From contig WNNJ02002269.1 of the NCBI GenBank assembly GCA_012934845.2, positions 124,001 through 188,000 of the forward strand: a DNA stretch of 64,000 nucleotides. Reading direction: 5' to 3'. Below the pieces are notes generated by a model, which made no database searches, had not been told where the DNA came from, and worked only from the letters and a program-made list of their open reading frames with translations. The DNA comes from Pomphorhynchus laevis. Lineage: Eukaryota > Acanthocephala > Palaeacanthocephala > Echinorhynchida > Pomphorhynchidae. A program made the position numbers and the translations under genes. Each line of letters starts with the position of its first letter. Position 1 is the stretch's first letter. Shown piece after piece: positions 23,710 to 33,039 of this stretch.

Positions 23710-23924
23710 AACGTCTGTTATTTATTAGTCAATTCATAAAAATGAATTGACTAAGCAATTTGAAGAATGTTTTTAAAAAATTTGAAGTAAGTTTGGACGC
23801 GATAGTTCGCGATTTCTTAGAACGCCGTTCACTTACATTCTACTTTTCGTGATATAAACTTAGATAGTCACTTTGAACTTTGTAGGATTCTATGAAAATT
23901 GACTTTTTTAAAATCATTTAAATA

Positions 23925-24200
23925 ATTTAATAGATACATATTTTAAACTAGGTTACTATAAAAATAACATCAAGCAGAAAATAGTAAAATATATAAATCA
24001 ACACAATAATATTAAAAATAGATTTAAAATCATTAGCGAAATATTTTTATGGATGGTTAATAAATAATATACTTTGTATTAGAATAAGATACTATATAGT
24101 TTTATCAGAGGAAATACTTCATTAGCATGTATTTGCACCTACCGATCTGTTGGGCGGAAGAATATAGGTCGAAACATAATGTCATAGTATATTAGGTTTC
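23925..24200 (+). mobile_element. PLE 3' fragment with truncated structured module (copy E)
   Basis: The text from ttaatagatacatattttaaactagg through the gtattagaataagatac start of the module (24076) repeats 23411-23630. The GAAATAC hairpin is present. The rest diverges (cacctaccgatctgttggg), and the closing half with CTGATGA is missing. Confidence 0.6.
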
Positions 24201-24204
24201 TATA

Positions 24205-24450
24205 AAAATAAAATCAAACATAAAATCGTAAAGCATATAAATCAAAATATATTAAATAAATTTAAACTCTTAAGCTAAAAATGTTTATGAATAATAAATA
24301 AATAACATTGTATTAAAATAAGATACCAGATAATCAAAGTTAATCAGAGGAAATACGCCATTGGCCTGTATTTGGCACCGCTGCTATGTTTAGTCGAGGA
24401 ATTTGGGCTGAAACTCGATAACGTAAAAGCTTTTTCGGATGCACAGTAAT
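24205..24450 (+). mobile_element. PLE 3' fragment with structured module (copy F)
   Basis: It repeats the RT tail (aaaatcgtaaagcatataaatc) and the module from 24310: GAAATAC hairpin, ctgctatg and gaaactcgata. The 3' closing half is lost. Confidence 0.55.
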
Positions 24451-25009
24451 TCCGATTTAATCATAAAAATTGATTTTTATTTTAAATTTTAACTTAATAT
24501 ATCTTATAACATTTATTTATTATTTATATAATAAATAATAAAAATTGATATAAATTGATATGAAAGCATACATTTGGTGAATTTGATAGTTCACCAAAGA
24601 CATCATGAGAAACATTAGTTCCTCCCGATTATCTCTAAAAATTATTATTAAATTCATTTCTAATTATTAATTTAATAATAAAAGTATTAATCGATTTAAA
24701 ATGGTTCAATTAAAAATGGTCTGAGCGTACACTTAAATCAAGCTAAACCATTTTAATTATATTAATTATATTTAATTGTATTATTATATATCTTAATAAA
24801 ACTAATATTGATGATAAAGTATATAAAGAAAGTATAAATTAAAACTATTTTTAATTTATATAGTTAGAATTAGATTTAAATTTAGAAGAAATATATTTTT
24901 GCATGAGCATTCATGCATATTATATAATACCCGCTGAAAGCAGCAGGTATTGATAAAAAACAGACAAAATTTTTTTTAACAGAAATCATCAAATGTAACG
25001 ATATAATGC
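24451..25009 (+). mobile_element. PLE debris
   Basis: 24780-24930 again carries the RT C-terminal block (acttaataaaactaatattg, then tttttgcatgagcattcatgc), now disrupted. The remainder is AT-rich. Confidence 0.5.
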
Positions 25010-25146
25010 ATATTTTAAACTAGGTTACTATAAAAATAACATCAAGCAGAAAATAGTAAAATATATAAATCAACACAATAATATAAAGAATAAATTTAAA
25101 CTCTTAGTGGCAAATTTTTATGGATGGATAATAAATAATATACTTT
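25010..25146 (+). mobile_element. PLE RT tail leading into module B
   Basis: It is nearly identical to 23420-23558 (tttaaactaggttactataaaaataacatc...). Confidence 0.65.
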
Positions 25147-25297
25147 GCATTAGAATAAGATACTAGATAGTTTTATCAGAGGAAATACGTCATTAGCACG
25201 TATTTGGCCCCGCTGCTATGTTGGGTAGAGGAGTTAGGGGCCGAAACCTGATAGCATAGCAGTTCCTCCTGATGACCTCTAATTCTTATTCTGATAC
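25147..25297 (+). ncRNA. PLE-associated structured RNA module, copy B
   Basis: This is the best-preserved copy. The hairpin is AAATACG/CGTATTT, with a G-C pair where copy A has A-T. GGCCCC/GGGGCC and CTGCTATG/CATAGCAG are intact, and CTGATGA is exact. The outer helix retains most pairs. Confidence 0.65.
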
Positions 25298-25474
25298 AAC
25301 GTCTGTTATTTATTAGTCAATTCATAAAAATGACGTTTATTTTAAATTTCAATTTTTATTTTAACTTGATTTAAATTATAGAAAATCTAAAAAACAATTA
25401 TTAATTTTATTATTTAATTATTAAATTTTGATTTAGCATTATTATGTTTTGTTTATTTTATAATTATATTAAAT

Positions 25475-25499
25475 ACGTAGACTCAGTTAGCTGATTTGA
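25475..25499 (+). repeat. PLE 3' box (acgtagactcagttagctga)
   Basis: A 25-nt box, about 180 nt downstream of module B, recurs with few changes at 25611, 26251, 28634, 54190, 54527, 56775 and, inverted, at 50031-50060. It marks the downstream part of each PLE 3' region. Confidence 0.65.
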
Positions 25500-25610
25500 T
25501 TTATTAGTAAATTTTATAATATTTCAATTTTAAATTTTGGACAGTATTTATAAATTGGACAGTATCTTATATTATTCTTATAATTATTTATTTCTCGTTA
25601 AATAAATAAA

Positions 25611-25635
25611 ACGTAGACTCAGTTATCTGATCTGG
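25611..25635 (+). repeat. PLE 3' box
   Basis: It has the same box sequence with one change (agttatctgatctgg). Module G starts within 10 nt downstream, so the box of one unit directly precedes the module of the next. Confidence 0.6.
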
Positions 25636-25640
25636 TTTAT

Positions 25641-25810
25641 AATAAGATGATAAGATAATAGATAATCAAATTTTATCATAGAAAATGCGTCATTAGAATT
25701 GACGCATTAGAATTGTAGCCCCACTGCTATGTTGGGTCGAGGAGTAGAATCAGAAATATGATAACATATCAGTTCCTCTTGATGACCTCTAATCCTAATT
25801 ATAATACAAT
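25641..25810 (+). ncRNA. PLE-associated structured RNA module, copy G
   Basis: The hairpin stem has changed to AATGCGTC/GACGCATT, eight perfect pairs that differ on both strands from copies A and B. This is strong evidence that the pairing itself is selected. CTGCTATG pairs with CATATCAG with one mismatch. CTGATGA is TTGATGA. The GGCCCC/GGGGCC pairing is lost. Confidence 0.6.
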
Positions 25811-26250
25811 GTATGTTATTTATTAGTCAATTAATAAAAATGACTTTTATTTTAAATTTTAACTTGCTATATATTATATTATATATTATATATTTTTTAT
25901 ATCTGGCATACCATTATGTCTGACAGGCCATTTTTATATTTTTAAATATTTAATTTTAATAAAATTAAATGAAATTAAATTTTAAAATCAATTTTTTTAA
26001 TTAATTTTTATTTCAAAATACAATCAAACAAAATATATATCACAATATTATTAAAAATACATTTAAACTCTTAAGCGAAAATTTTACATTGTATTTGAAT
26101 AAGATAATCAAATTTCATCAAAAGAAATACTTCTATTTGATGGTCAATTCATAAATATTGACTTGTATTTTGAATAAATAAAATAACAATCATTTAATTA
26201 TTCAATTATTTGAATTTTATTAAGCATAATTTTTTATTTATAAATAATAT

Positions 26251-26382
26251 ACGTAGACTCAGTTAGCTGATCTGATCTAATTCTTCAACCTTTATATACT
26301 ATAGTATATAAAGGCATAAGTATATTATATCATAACAGTTCTTCCTGATGACCTATAATCCTAATTCTGATACAACGTCTGT
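26251..26382 (+). repeat. PLE 3' box and 3' half of a module
   Basis: The box is at 26251-26275. At 26318-26382 only the closing half of the module remains (aacagttcttcctgatgacct, then the outer-helix strand attctgatacaacg). Confidence 0.55.
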
Positions 26383-26439
26383 TATTTATATATTTATTTA
26401 TTTTAGACTTATTCTGCTAATCTAATTGCACATATAATT

Positions 26440-26650
26440 ATAATATTAATATAATATTTAACATATAATATATAATTATATTATATATAATTATATTATA
26501 TATAATTATATTATATATAATTAATATATAATTATATTATATATATTTAATATATAATATATTTAAAATATATATTATAACTATAATATATATATTATAT
26601 ATTATAATATATATTATAATATATTTAAAATATATATTATATATTAAAAC
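26440..26650. repeat. AT microsatellite (tataattatat units)
   Basis: This is an almost pure A/T stretch built from tatataattatatta-like units. Confidence 0.7.
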
Positions 26651-27069
26651 AAAGAAGCATAACGACATTTCTTGACGAACGACGAATGAGAGAACTAGTT
26701 TTTCAATACTTAATATTTAATATATAGAGACTTATATTTGAGTTTCAAATATGCCGAAAAAATATGATTTTATAAAAAATGATTAGAAAATTATCAATCA
26801 ATTTTACAGATTGTATCGATAATAGATTGAATAGATTAAATGGTGATTAAAAATATTAAAAAAAATCACTTAAATTAAATTTTCAATTAAAACATAAAAT
26901 ATTGCGATAAAAAATATCACTTAAAAATATTGCGATATCCTAAAAGATGTCAGTCACAAACAAGATAATATAAAAAGGTAACCATTACAAGTATTTTACT
27001 ACTAAAATATAGTATTTTAATAATTATATGTTAACATTATAAAATATAATTATCAAAAATATAAATATT

Positions 27070-28000
27070 ATATCAAACATGCACTAATTTGTTCTAACTT
27101 TAACACTTGCCTGGAATCAACTCCCACTTGACGTCCGCCGCGCTCCCTCCTTTATCACATTCAAACACCTCCTCCGTTCACACCTTTTCGACACATGATT
27201 TACATTTTTGTTTTGTTGTGGTCATGTAAGCGTGCTCTGGCAAGCATTTGCCACGTTAAAATATTTTTTTATATCAAACATGCACAAATATGCTATATTG
27301 TATTAAAAATATTATAAATATATAAAAATGAGACAACTGATCACATATTCAACTCTACGTTTGTACTTTGCGATTATAAAATATAATGATCTATTATATA
27401 GCATTATAAAATATAATTATCAAAAATATAAATATTATATTGATATAATATGAAGTATAATATTATATAATATAAATATTATATTATATAATATAAATAA
27501 TATCCTGCCTAACTCTACTGGCCCACCATCCACATCCGCATCAGACTCCGCCTTCTCGTAACTTTTCGTCTCATCGATGTCGGCTCCCCATCGTTCATCA
27601 ACCTTCTTTTCTTAGACGACACTCGCCCCACCTCGCTATTGCTGCGTTCCCATCATACCATCTTACTCCACGTTCCCAATTACTCCAACAACTATGATCT
27701 CCGATCCTTCCTCGCCGCCGCCTCACTCGCCTGTAATCAACTCCCTCTCGACGTCCGCCAAGCTCCCTCCTTTATCACATTCAAACACCTCCTCCGTTCA
27801 CACCTTCTCGACACATGATTTACATTTTTGTTTTGTTGTGGTCATGTAAGCGTGCGCTGGCACGCATTTGCCACGTTAAAATATTTTTTATATCAAACAT
27901 GCACAAATATGCTATATTGTATTAAAAATATTATAAATATGTAAAAATGAGACAACTGATCACATATTGAACTCTACGTTTGTACTTTGCGATACTATTT
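27070..28000 (+). mobile_element. Two LINE-B 3' ends in a tandem duplication
   Basis: LINE-B 3' ends lie at about 27108-27268 and 27508-27886. Both end in gtggtcatgtaagcgtgc, then tttgccacgttaaaat. Both are followed by the same non-LINE sequence (atatcaaacatgcacaaata, then gacaactgatcacatatt). The string atatcaaacatgcac also stands at about 27072 before the first copy, as expected of a target-site duplication. The shared flank shows that a LINE-bearing segment was duplicated later. Confidence 0.7.
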
Positions 28001-28199
28001 CAAATTTGTAATAATAAATGAAAACTTAAATTTGTGAATACAGGTATTTGATCAGCATCTGTTAAAGTTCAATGTAGCCTACTGATAGTTACCTATAATA
28101 GAATATAAAAAATGCTGGTTGATGCCTTCTAATTTCAATAAGACCAGTTACTGTGTAATGTAAAATCATAGAATATAGACCCTTAATTCAAGGGGTAAA

Positions 28200-28768
28200 T
28201 TAAATTATTAAATAATTTACTTGAATAATATTTTTTTATATTTTACTATTAAAATAAAGTCAAACAGAAAATCGTAAAATATATAAAGTATCAAAGTATT
28301 ATTAAAAATAAATTTAAACTCCTAAGTGTATAATTTTTATGGATAGTAATATTATACTGTGTTAGAATAAGGAATGACTGGATAATCGCATTACATCATA
28401 GGAAATACATCATTAGCAGGTAGTTGACCCCCTATCAAGTTGCGTCGAGGAATAGAATCAGAAACTTGATAACATATCAGGTCCTCCATTTGACAACTAA
28501 TCCAATTCTGACACATGCTATATTTTCAATTAATCAGTTTATAAAAATCTCAAGTTATGAAAAATCTCATAAAAATCTGAAATATAAAATCTCAAGAATT
28601 AGAAATTTAAATTTTTCAATTTATGTACAAAATACGTGGACTCAGTTAAGTGATCTAATCAGAAAAGATCGAAACTTGAATGAATCAACAGCTGCAGGAG
28701 TCTTAAAATGTAGCATATTACTGCTGGCTATTAATAGGATAATATATTATCCTATTAAACTAATATAA
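28200..28768 (+). mobile_element. PLE 3' fragment with module H and box
   Basis: An RT tail (cagaaaatcgtaaaatatataa) is followed by module H (28359-28510). H has GAAATAC and a changed stem region (CTATCAAG with CTTGATA), and TTTGACA in place of CTGATGA. The box is at 28634-28658. Confidence 0.5.
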
Positions 28769-28787
28769 CTTAGTGTAATATAAATTT

Positions 28788-29087
28788 GAGAGTGGAGGAT
28801 GTCGGTCCACATTAATGTTGAAAGAAGAAAAGGCATCCGCCTACAGAACATTATTGTTGTTAAAACCAATATTTCAGTTTCCAAGCGAAAGCATTTTCAA
28901 GGTAATCTACAAGGTAAAAACAAAACACATTAGCAAATAATACAATTGACAGGGTATTCTAAGTGAGCAAAGTACGACCATCGTTGCCGTTCAAAAAAAA
29001 TTGTCTTGGTAATTTAAAGAATATATACAATTACCTTGAAAATGGTTTCGCTTGGAAACCGAAATATTGGTTTTAACAACAATGTTA
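28788..29087. mobile_element. MITE-like element with 58-bp inverted ends
   Basis: 28848-28907 and 29031-29087 are inverted copies (left reads aacattattgttgttaaaac, right ends in its complement) separated by about 120 nt. An 18-bp direct repeat, ttagtgtaatataaattt, stands at 28770-28787 and 29086-29103. It is either a long target duplication or a sign of a more complex insertion. There is no coding capacity. Confidence 0.6.
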
Positions 29088-29104
29088 GTGTAATATAAAT
29101 TTTG

Positions 29105-30115
29105 AACCGTATGGTTAACCTACAGTACATACTTTTTATTTATTAAATCAGTTACTGAAAAATTGGAATACCTACAATTTTTAATTTAATACCTTATTTT
29201 GCAATGTTCGTTTGATATAATGTTTGCTTCACAAGACATTTCTAAGAGCTCCATTGGATATTAAATAAAAGCGATTAACAAGTTGATGACTAATTTAAAG
29301 ATGTGATCCGATTTTTTGTGATGATCATAAGCTCCAATAAGCTTGAATACGATGGTTGGTCTTGTATTCATTATCCCATGTTTTAGAAACTATTTGCACA
29401 ATCAAGCATGTCAAATTCGTCACACTTAATTGTGAAAATGAGCTTAATTATTTTAGACTGTTGGTAAATGCGAAAATTTAAGTTCTTATTGTTTGTACAG
29501 ATAACATCTGAACAATATAAATTCTACGCAACTGACGTGCCTCGAACGAGTAAAGTATAAATTTTACATGGTATCCTTTAAAGTAACCTAGTTAAATGGT
29601 TAACTAAAAATGTGTTTATTTAACTACGCAGCATGGATGAACATTCAGAAAAAAAACAACTAAATTTGTTGTTTCCATTTAACAGTCGATAAGAACAACC
29701 CTCCGTCATCCTCCGGCGACGGGATGTTATTGATGTGTAAATTCATAAATAATTAAATATATATTTTAGATATATTTTTTAATAGGGAAGGATATGAATA
29801 TGTTATATATTTCACATTTTATCTTATAGGTATTAAACTTAATATTATACTATATCAGTAATAATATTAATTAATAGTATATTAATATTAATATATAAAT
29901 ATTAATAATAATATTGATATAATAATATTACTATTTAATAATATTCATAAAAATTAATAAAAATTACTATTTTATATTGATTAAAATTAATATTAATAAA
30001 ATTTAGTATTAATAATCTAATATTACTATTTAATAAAATTCAATATTACTATTTAAATATAATTTGCTAATTTTCTATAATACCTTAGTATCGAAAAATA
30101 AAACCAAAAAGCTTA
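29105..30115. other. AT-rich sequence without a gene
   Basis: No coding frame is supported. The last 400 bp are almost pure A/T (attaatattaat runs). Confidence 0.5.
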
Positions 30116-30116
30116 A

Positions 30117-31120
30117 ACTCCGGACTAACGAACTCCGGACTAACGAACTCCGGACTAACGAACTCCGGACTAACGAACTCCGGACTAACGAACTCCGGAC
30201 TAACGAATTCCGGACTAACGAACTACAAACTTACGAATTATGTACTTAGGAATTTTGAACTAACGAATTACGAACTTACAAACTACGGACTAACGAACTA
30301 CGGACTAACAAAATACGGACTAATGAACTACGGACTAATGAACTACGAACTAATGAACTACGAGCTAACAAACTACAAACTAACGAACTACGAAATAAAA
30401 TACTAAATAATAAAAACTAGATATTAATGACTACCGAACCTCGGAACTTCTGATTTACAAGCTGCGGACTAACCCATTTCGGACTAACCAACTATTACTA
30501 ACGAAATACGGACTAACGAAATAACGAAACCAGGAATTAGCGAACTACGAAATAAAAAATTACTAAATAATGAACTATATATTAACGTACTACGGACAAG
30601 CGAACTTCGGATTAATGAACTATGGACTAACAAACAATAAACTAACGAACTTCGGGCTAACGAACTATAAGCTAACGAACTTCGGGCTAACGAACTACAA
30701 ACTAACGAACTTTGGACTAACATATAATGGACTAACGAACTGCGGACTAAAGAACTGCAGACTAACGAACTACAAAATTACGAATTACGAACTAACCAAC
30801 TAGGTATATCGATATACGGGCCTACGAACTTCGGACTTACAAACTATGAATTGACTAGCTAAAAACTAACGAACTTTGGACTTACAAACTATGAATTGAC
30901 TAGCTAAAAACTAACGAACTTCGAACTTACGAATTACATACTTATAAACTACGAAGTAGAAAATACTAAATAAGAAACTAGAGATTTACGAACTAAGGCT
31001 AACGAAATATGTACTAACGATCTTCGGAGTATCAAGCTATGGACTAACGAACTTCGGACTAATGAATTATGCACTTATGAACTAGGAACAAATAAATACG
31101 GTCTAAGAACTACGAAATAA
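30117..31120. repeat. 15-bp minisatellite (cggactaacgaactc)
   Basis: The unit is repeated perfectly from 30117 for about seven copies and then degenerates through variants (cttcggactaacgaa, tacgaactaacgaa) to about 31120. Because 15 is a multiple of three, it creates artificial Leu-Arg-Thr-Asn-Glu pentapeptide frames on one strand and Ser-Leu-Val-Arg-Ser-type frames on the other. These are not genes. Confidence 0.9.
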
Positions 31121-31214
31121 GAAAATTAAATACAACTTTTTTATTTAACACGAACAGAAAAGTATAAACCCGCATGCTGTTTTTACAACCTTCGTCGGGA
31201 AGCTCAACCCAGAA

Positions 31215-31310
31215 TACGCCTACCACAGTCCTCTAGCCCTGATGGGGCTTTTTGACCTTATTCTATTCATCACTACAAGGTGGTCTCATCAGTGTTGCCT
31301 TGTAGCTACA
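31215..31310 (-). ncRNA. Hammerhead-like ribozyme relic 1
   Basis: On the minus strand: ACA before CTGATGA (31286-31292), then GACC (31282-31285), a 24-nt loop, and GGTC (31254-31257). Next comes AAAA where GAAA is expected, then a stem III region. TGT follows the presumed cleavage site and pairs with ACA. Stem II is perfect here. The GAAA box and cleavage triplet are degraded, so it is probably inactive. Confidence 0.5.
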
Positions 31311-31719
31311 CAACTTTGACACTACTTAATCCTTAGTAAACCTCTAAAAAAATCACTAACCACACGCTCCTCCACCTGTGACCATACTTACATCTGGTAT
31401 GCTTTCCATAAGCAGTGGCTACACAGGACAGCACGTGTGCTATCGTTCCTTCCTTCATCAGCTTACTAAGGTTGCTGAACAAGCAACATGTTTGCATACA
31501 GCTGAAGCACAATGCACGAGCAAAAGTTATCTAGCTACAAAGCTCTAGCGCAGATGCTAAGATTCGTCACTCCACAAATAGTGGTTAAATGAATTGAAAA
31601 CTACTAGTGAAGTTATATTAATAAGAAAGAATTTAAATACAACTTTTTTAATTAACACGAACAGGAAAGTATAGAGCTGCATGCGTTTTTTTTCAACTTT
31701 CGTCCGTAAGCTTAACCTG

Positions 31720-31815
31720 GAATGCGCCTACCACTGACGCCTAACTCACAATGGGGCGTTTCGACCTTCGTCTACTCATCGTTACGGTGGTATCATCAGT
31801 GTGTCCCTGTAACTA
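31720..31815 (-). ncRNA. Hammerhead-like ribozyme relic 2
   Basis: On the minus strand: CACA, CTGATGA (31793-31799), TACC, a 22-nt loop, and GGTC (31763-31766). Then come GAAA (31759-31762), CGCC (31755-31758), a 13-nt loop and GGCG (31738-31741). TC completes the classic GUC triplet, so cleavage would fall between 31736 and 31735. The first stem II pair (T with C) is mismatched, as is the first stem I pair. The two relics are damaged at different positions; taken together they imply a complete ancestral core. Confidence 0.6.
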
Positions 31816-31865
31816 CATAACCTCGACAGTAAATCCTCAGTAAACCTCTGAAAGGAATTCAGAAA

Positions 31866-32112
31866 GAAACTACGAACGAACTACGGACTTACGAATTATG
31901 TACTTACGATTTTCAGACTAACGAATTCGGACTAACGAACTTGAGACTAACGAATTCGGACATGCGAACTACGGAATATTGTACTACGGACTAGCAAACT
32001 AAGGAATATTTAACTAGTGAGTTACGAATTATGGATTTACGAATTGCGGACTAACAAACTTCGAACTTACGAACTTCGGATTAATATACTACGATCTAAC
32101 GAAGATCCTAGT
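31866..32112. repeat. 15-bp minisatellite, continued
   Basis: Degenerate units (actaacgaattcgg, ttacgaacttcgg) continue the array interrupted by the retrozyme-like repeat. Confidence 0.75.
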
Positions 32113-33035
32113 TAACAAACTGCATCCTATTTAATACTGGTCAATTTCGACGATTTGACATTCAACGACTCTTTTATTAAATTTTATTGAGCTTTAAATA
32201 CCACGGACACCGAGTTTATTCGTTGAAGTGCGGAGTTCTGAGATAAAACAAATCTCTCTACAATAGCTACATCAATCAGACACAGTTGTAGTAATATTAG
32301 AACTAATATACTAATATTACTAATATTAGTAATATTAGTAATATCACAACTGTAGACACAGTTGCAATTTCCAACATTTGTAGTAATATTACATTTTTAG
32401 GATTACCTAAAATCTCGTGTTTTCATACTTCAACTACATTATAAACGCATATGTCAACATAACGACCGTTGTCGGTTTTAACTTTACGTTTTCAAACCAC
32501 GTTTCTTCAAAAATATTAAAGCTATCAATGAAGGCATGATTATACCAAAAGCGGCGCTTTTTGAATAGCGTAACATATGTCGGCATCTAAAACGTCCACA
32601 TGTCCCTACGTTTTTAAAATTCATATTTGTTCAATGCTTCAAAAATCACACGTTTTCTAAACTATGCAGTAAACCTTAATTATGATTACGTTAAATAGAA
32701 ATTGCGGAGGTAGTATACCAATTGCTTTTAGCTAATTAATGCAGGCCTCTTCGTTTCGTAAAGGGCCACTTGCTAATTCGCAAATATTGATGGAAAACAT
32801 TCAGAATTCACATGCGAGTAATCTAAGTGTTTGCGGTTATTATTATGTAAAAATCGTTAGACACAAGTTAAGTAAATAATCGAGTTCAAAACGATTTCTC
32901 AAAAATAAAAAATGATGGAAAAAAATCAGTGAAATATCGCTATTAATCTTGTTATAAATATTACAGCCGTCTGAAATTTAACATATTAGCTCTATGCAGG
33001 GCCCATATAGCTCTTCAGGATACGTTTGAGTCTAT
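32113..33035. other. No gene; includes a palindromic AT tract
   Basis: 32284-32360 is an imperfect palindrome: cacagttgtagtaatatta at the left, its inverse at the right, with taatattagtaat units between. A short second cacagttg follows at 32367. The rest is unremarkable. Confidence 0.5.
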
Positions 33036-33039
33036 CCAG

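Larger units (their letters stand above)
31124..31862 (-). mobile_element. Retrozyme-like repeat, 1.4 units of 507 nt
   Basis: 31124-31353 and 31631-31862 are diverged direct copies, offset by 507-508 nt (shared starts taaatacaactttttta, then ttaacacgaaca). One full monomer is thus bounded by two copies of the same about 225-nt region. On the minus strand each copy carries a hammerhead-like core. There is no open frame. The element sits inside the minisatellite, which resumes at 31866. Two hammerheads one monomer apart is the layout described for retrozymes, whose RNA circularises after self-cleavage. Confidence 0.55.

Noticed and set aside
23300-28600. CRISPR array
   Set aside because: The repeated blocks are about 150 bp, unevenly spaced and attached to reverse transcriptase text. 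They are retroelement copies, and the DNA is clearly eukaryotic.
30064-30803. Open frames with LRTNE or SSLVRSSL repeats
   Set aside because: They are translations of the 15-bp minisatellite.
32284-32360. AT palindrome as a possible replication origin or structured RNA
   Set aside because: It consists of simple taatatta units; no further evidence for a function is visible.
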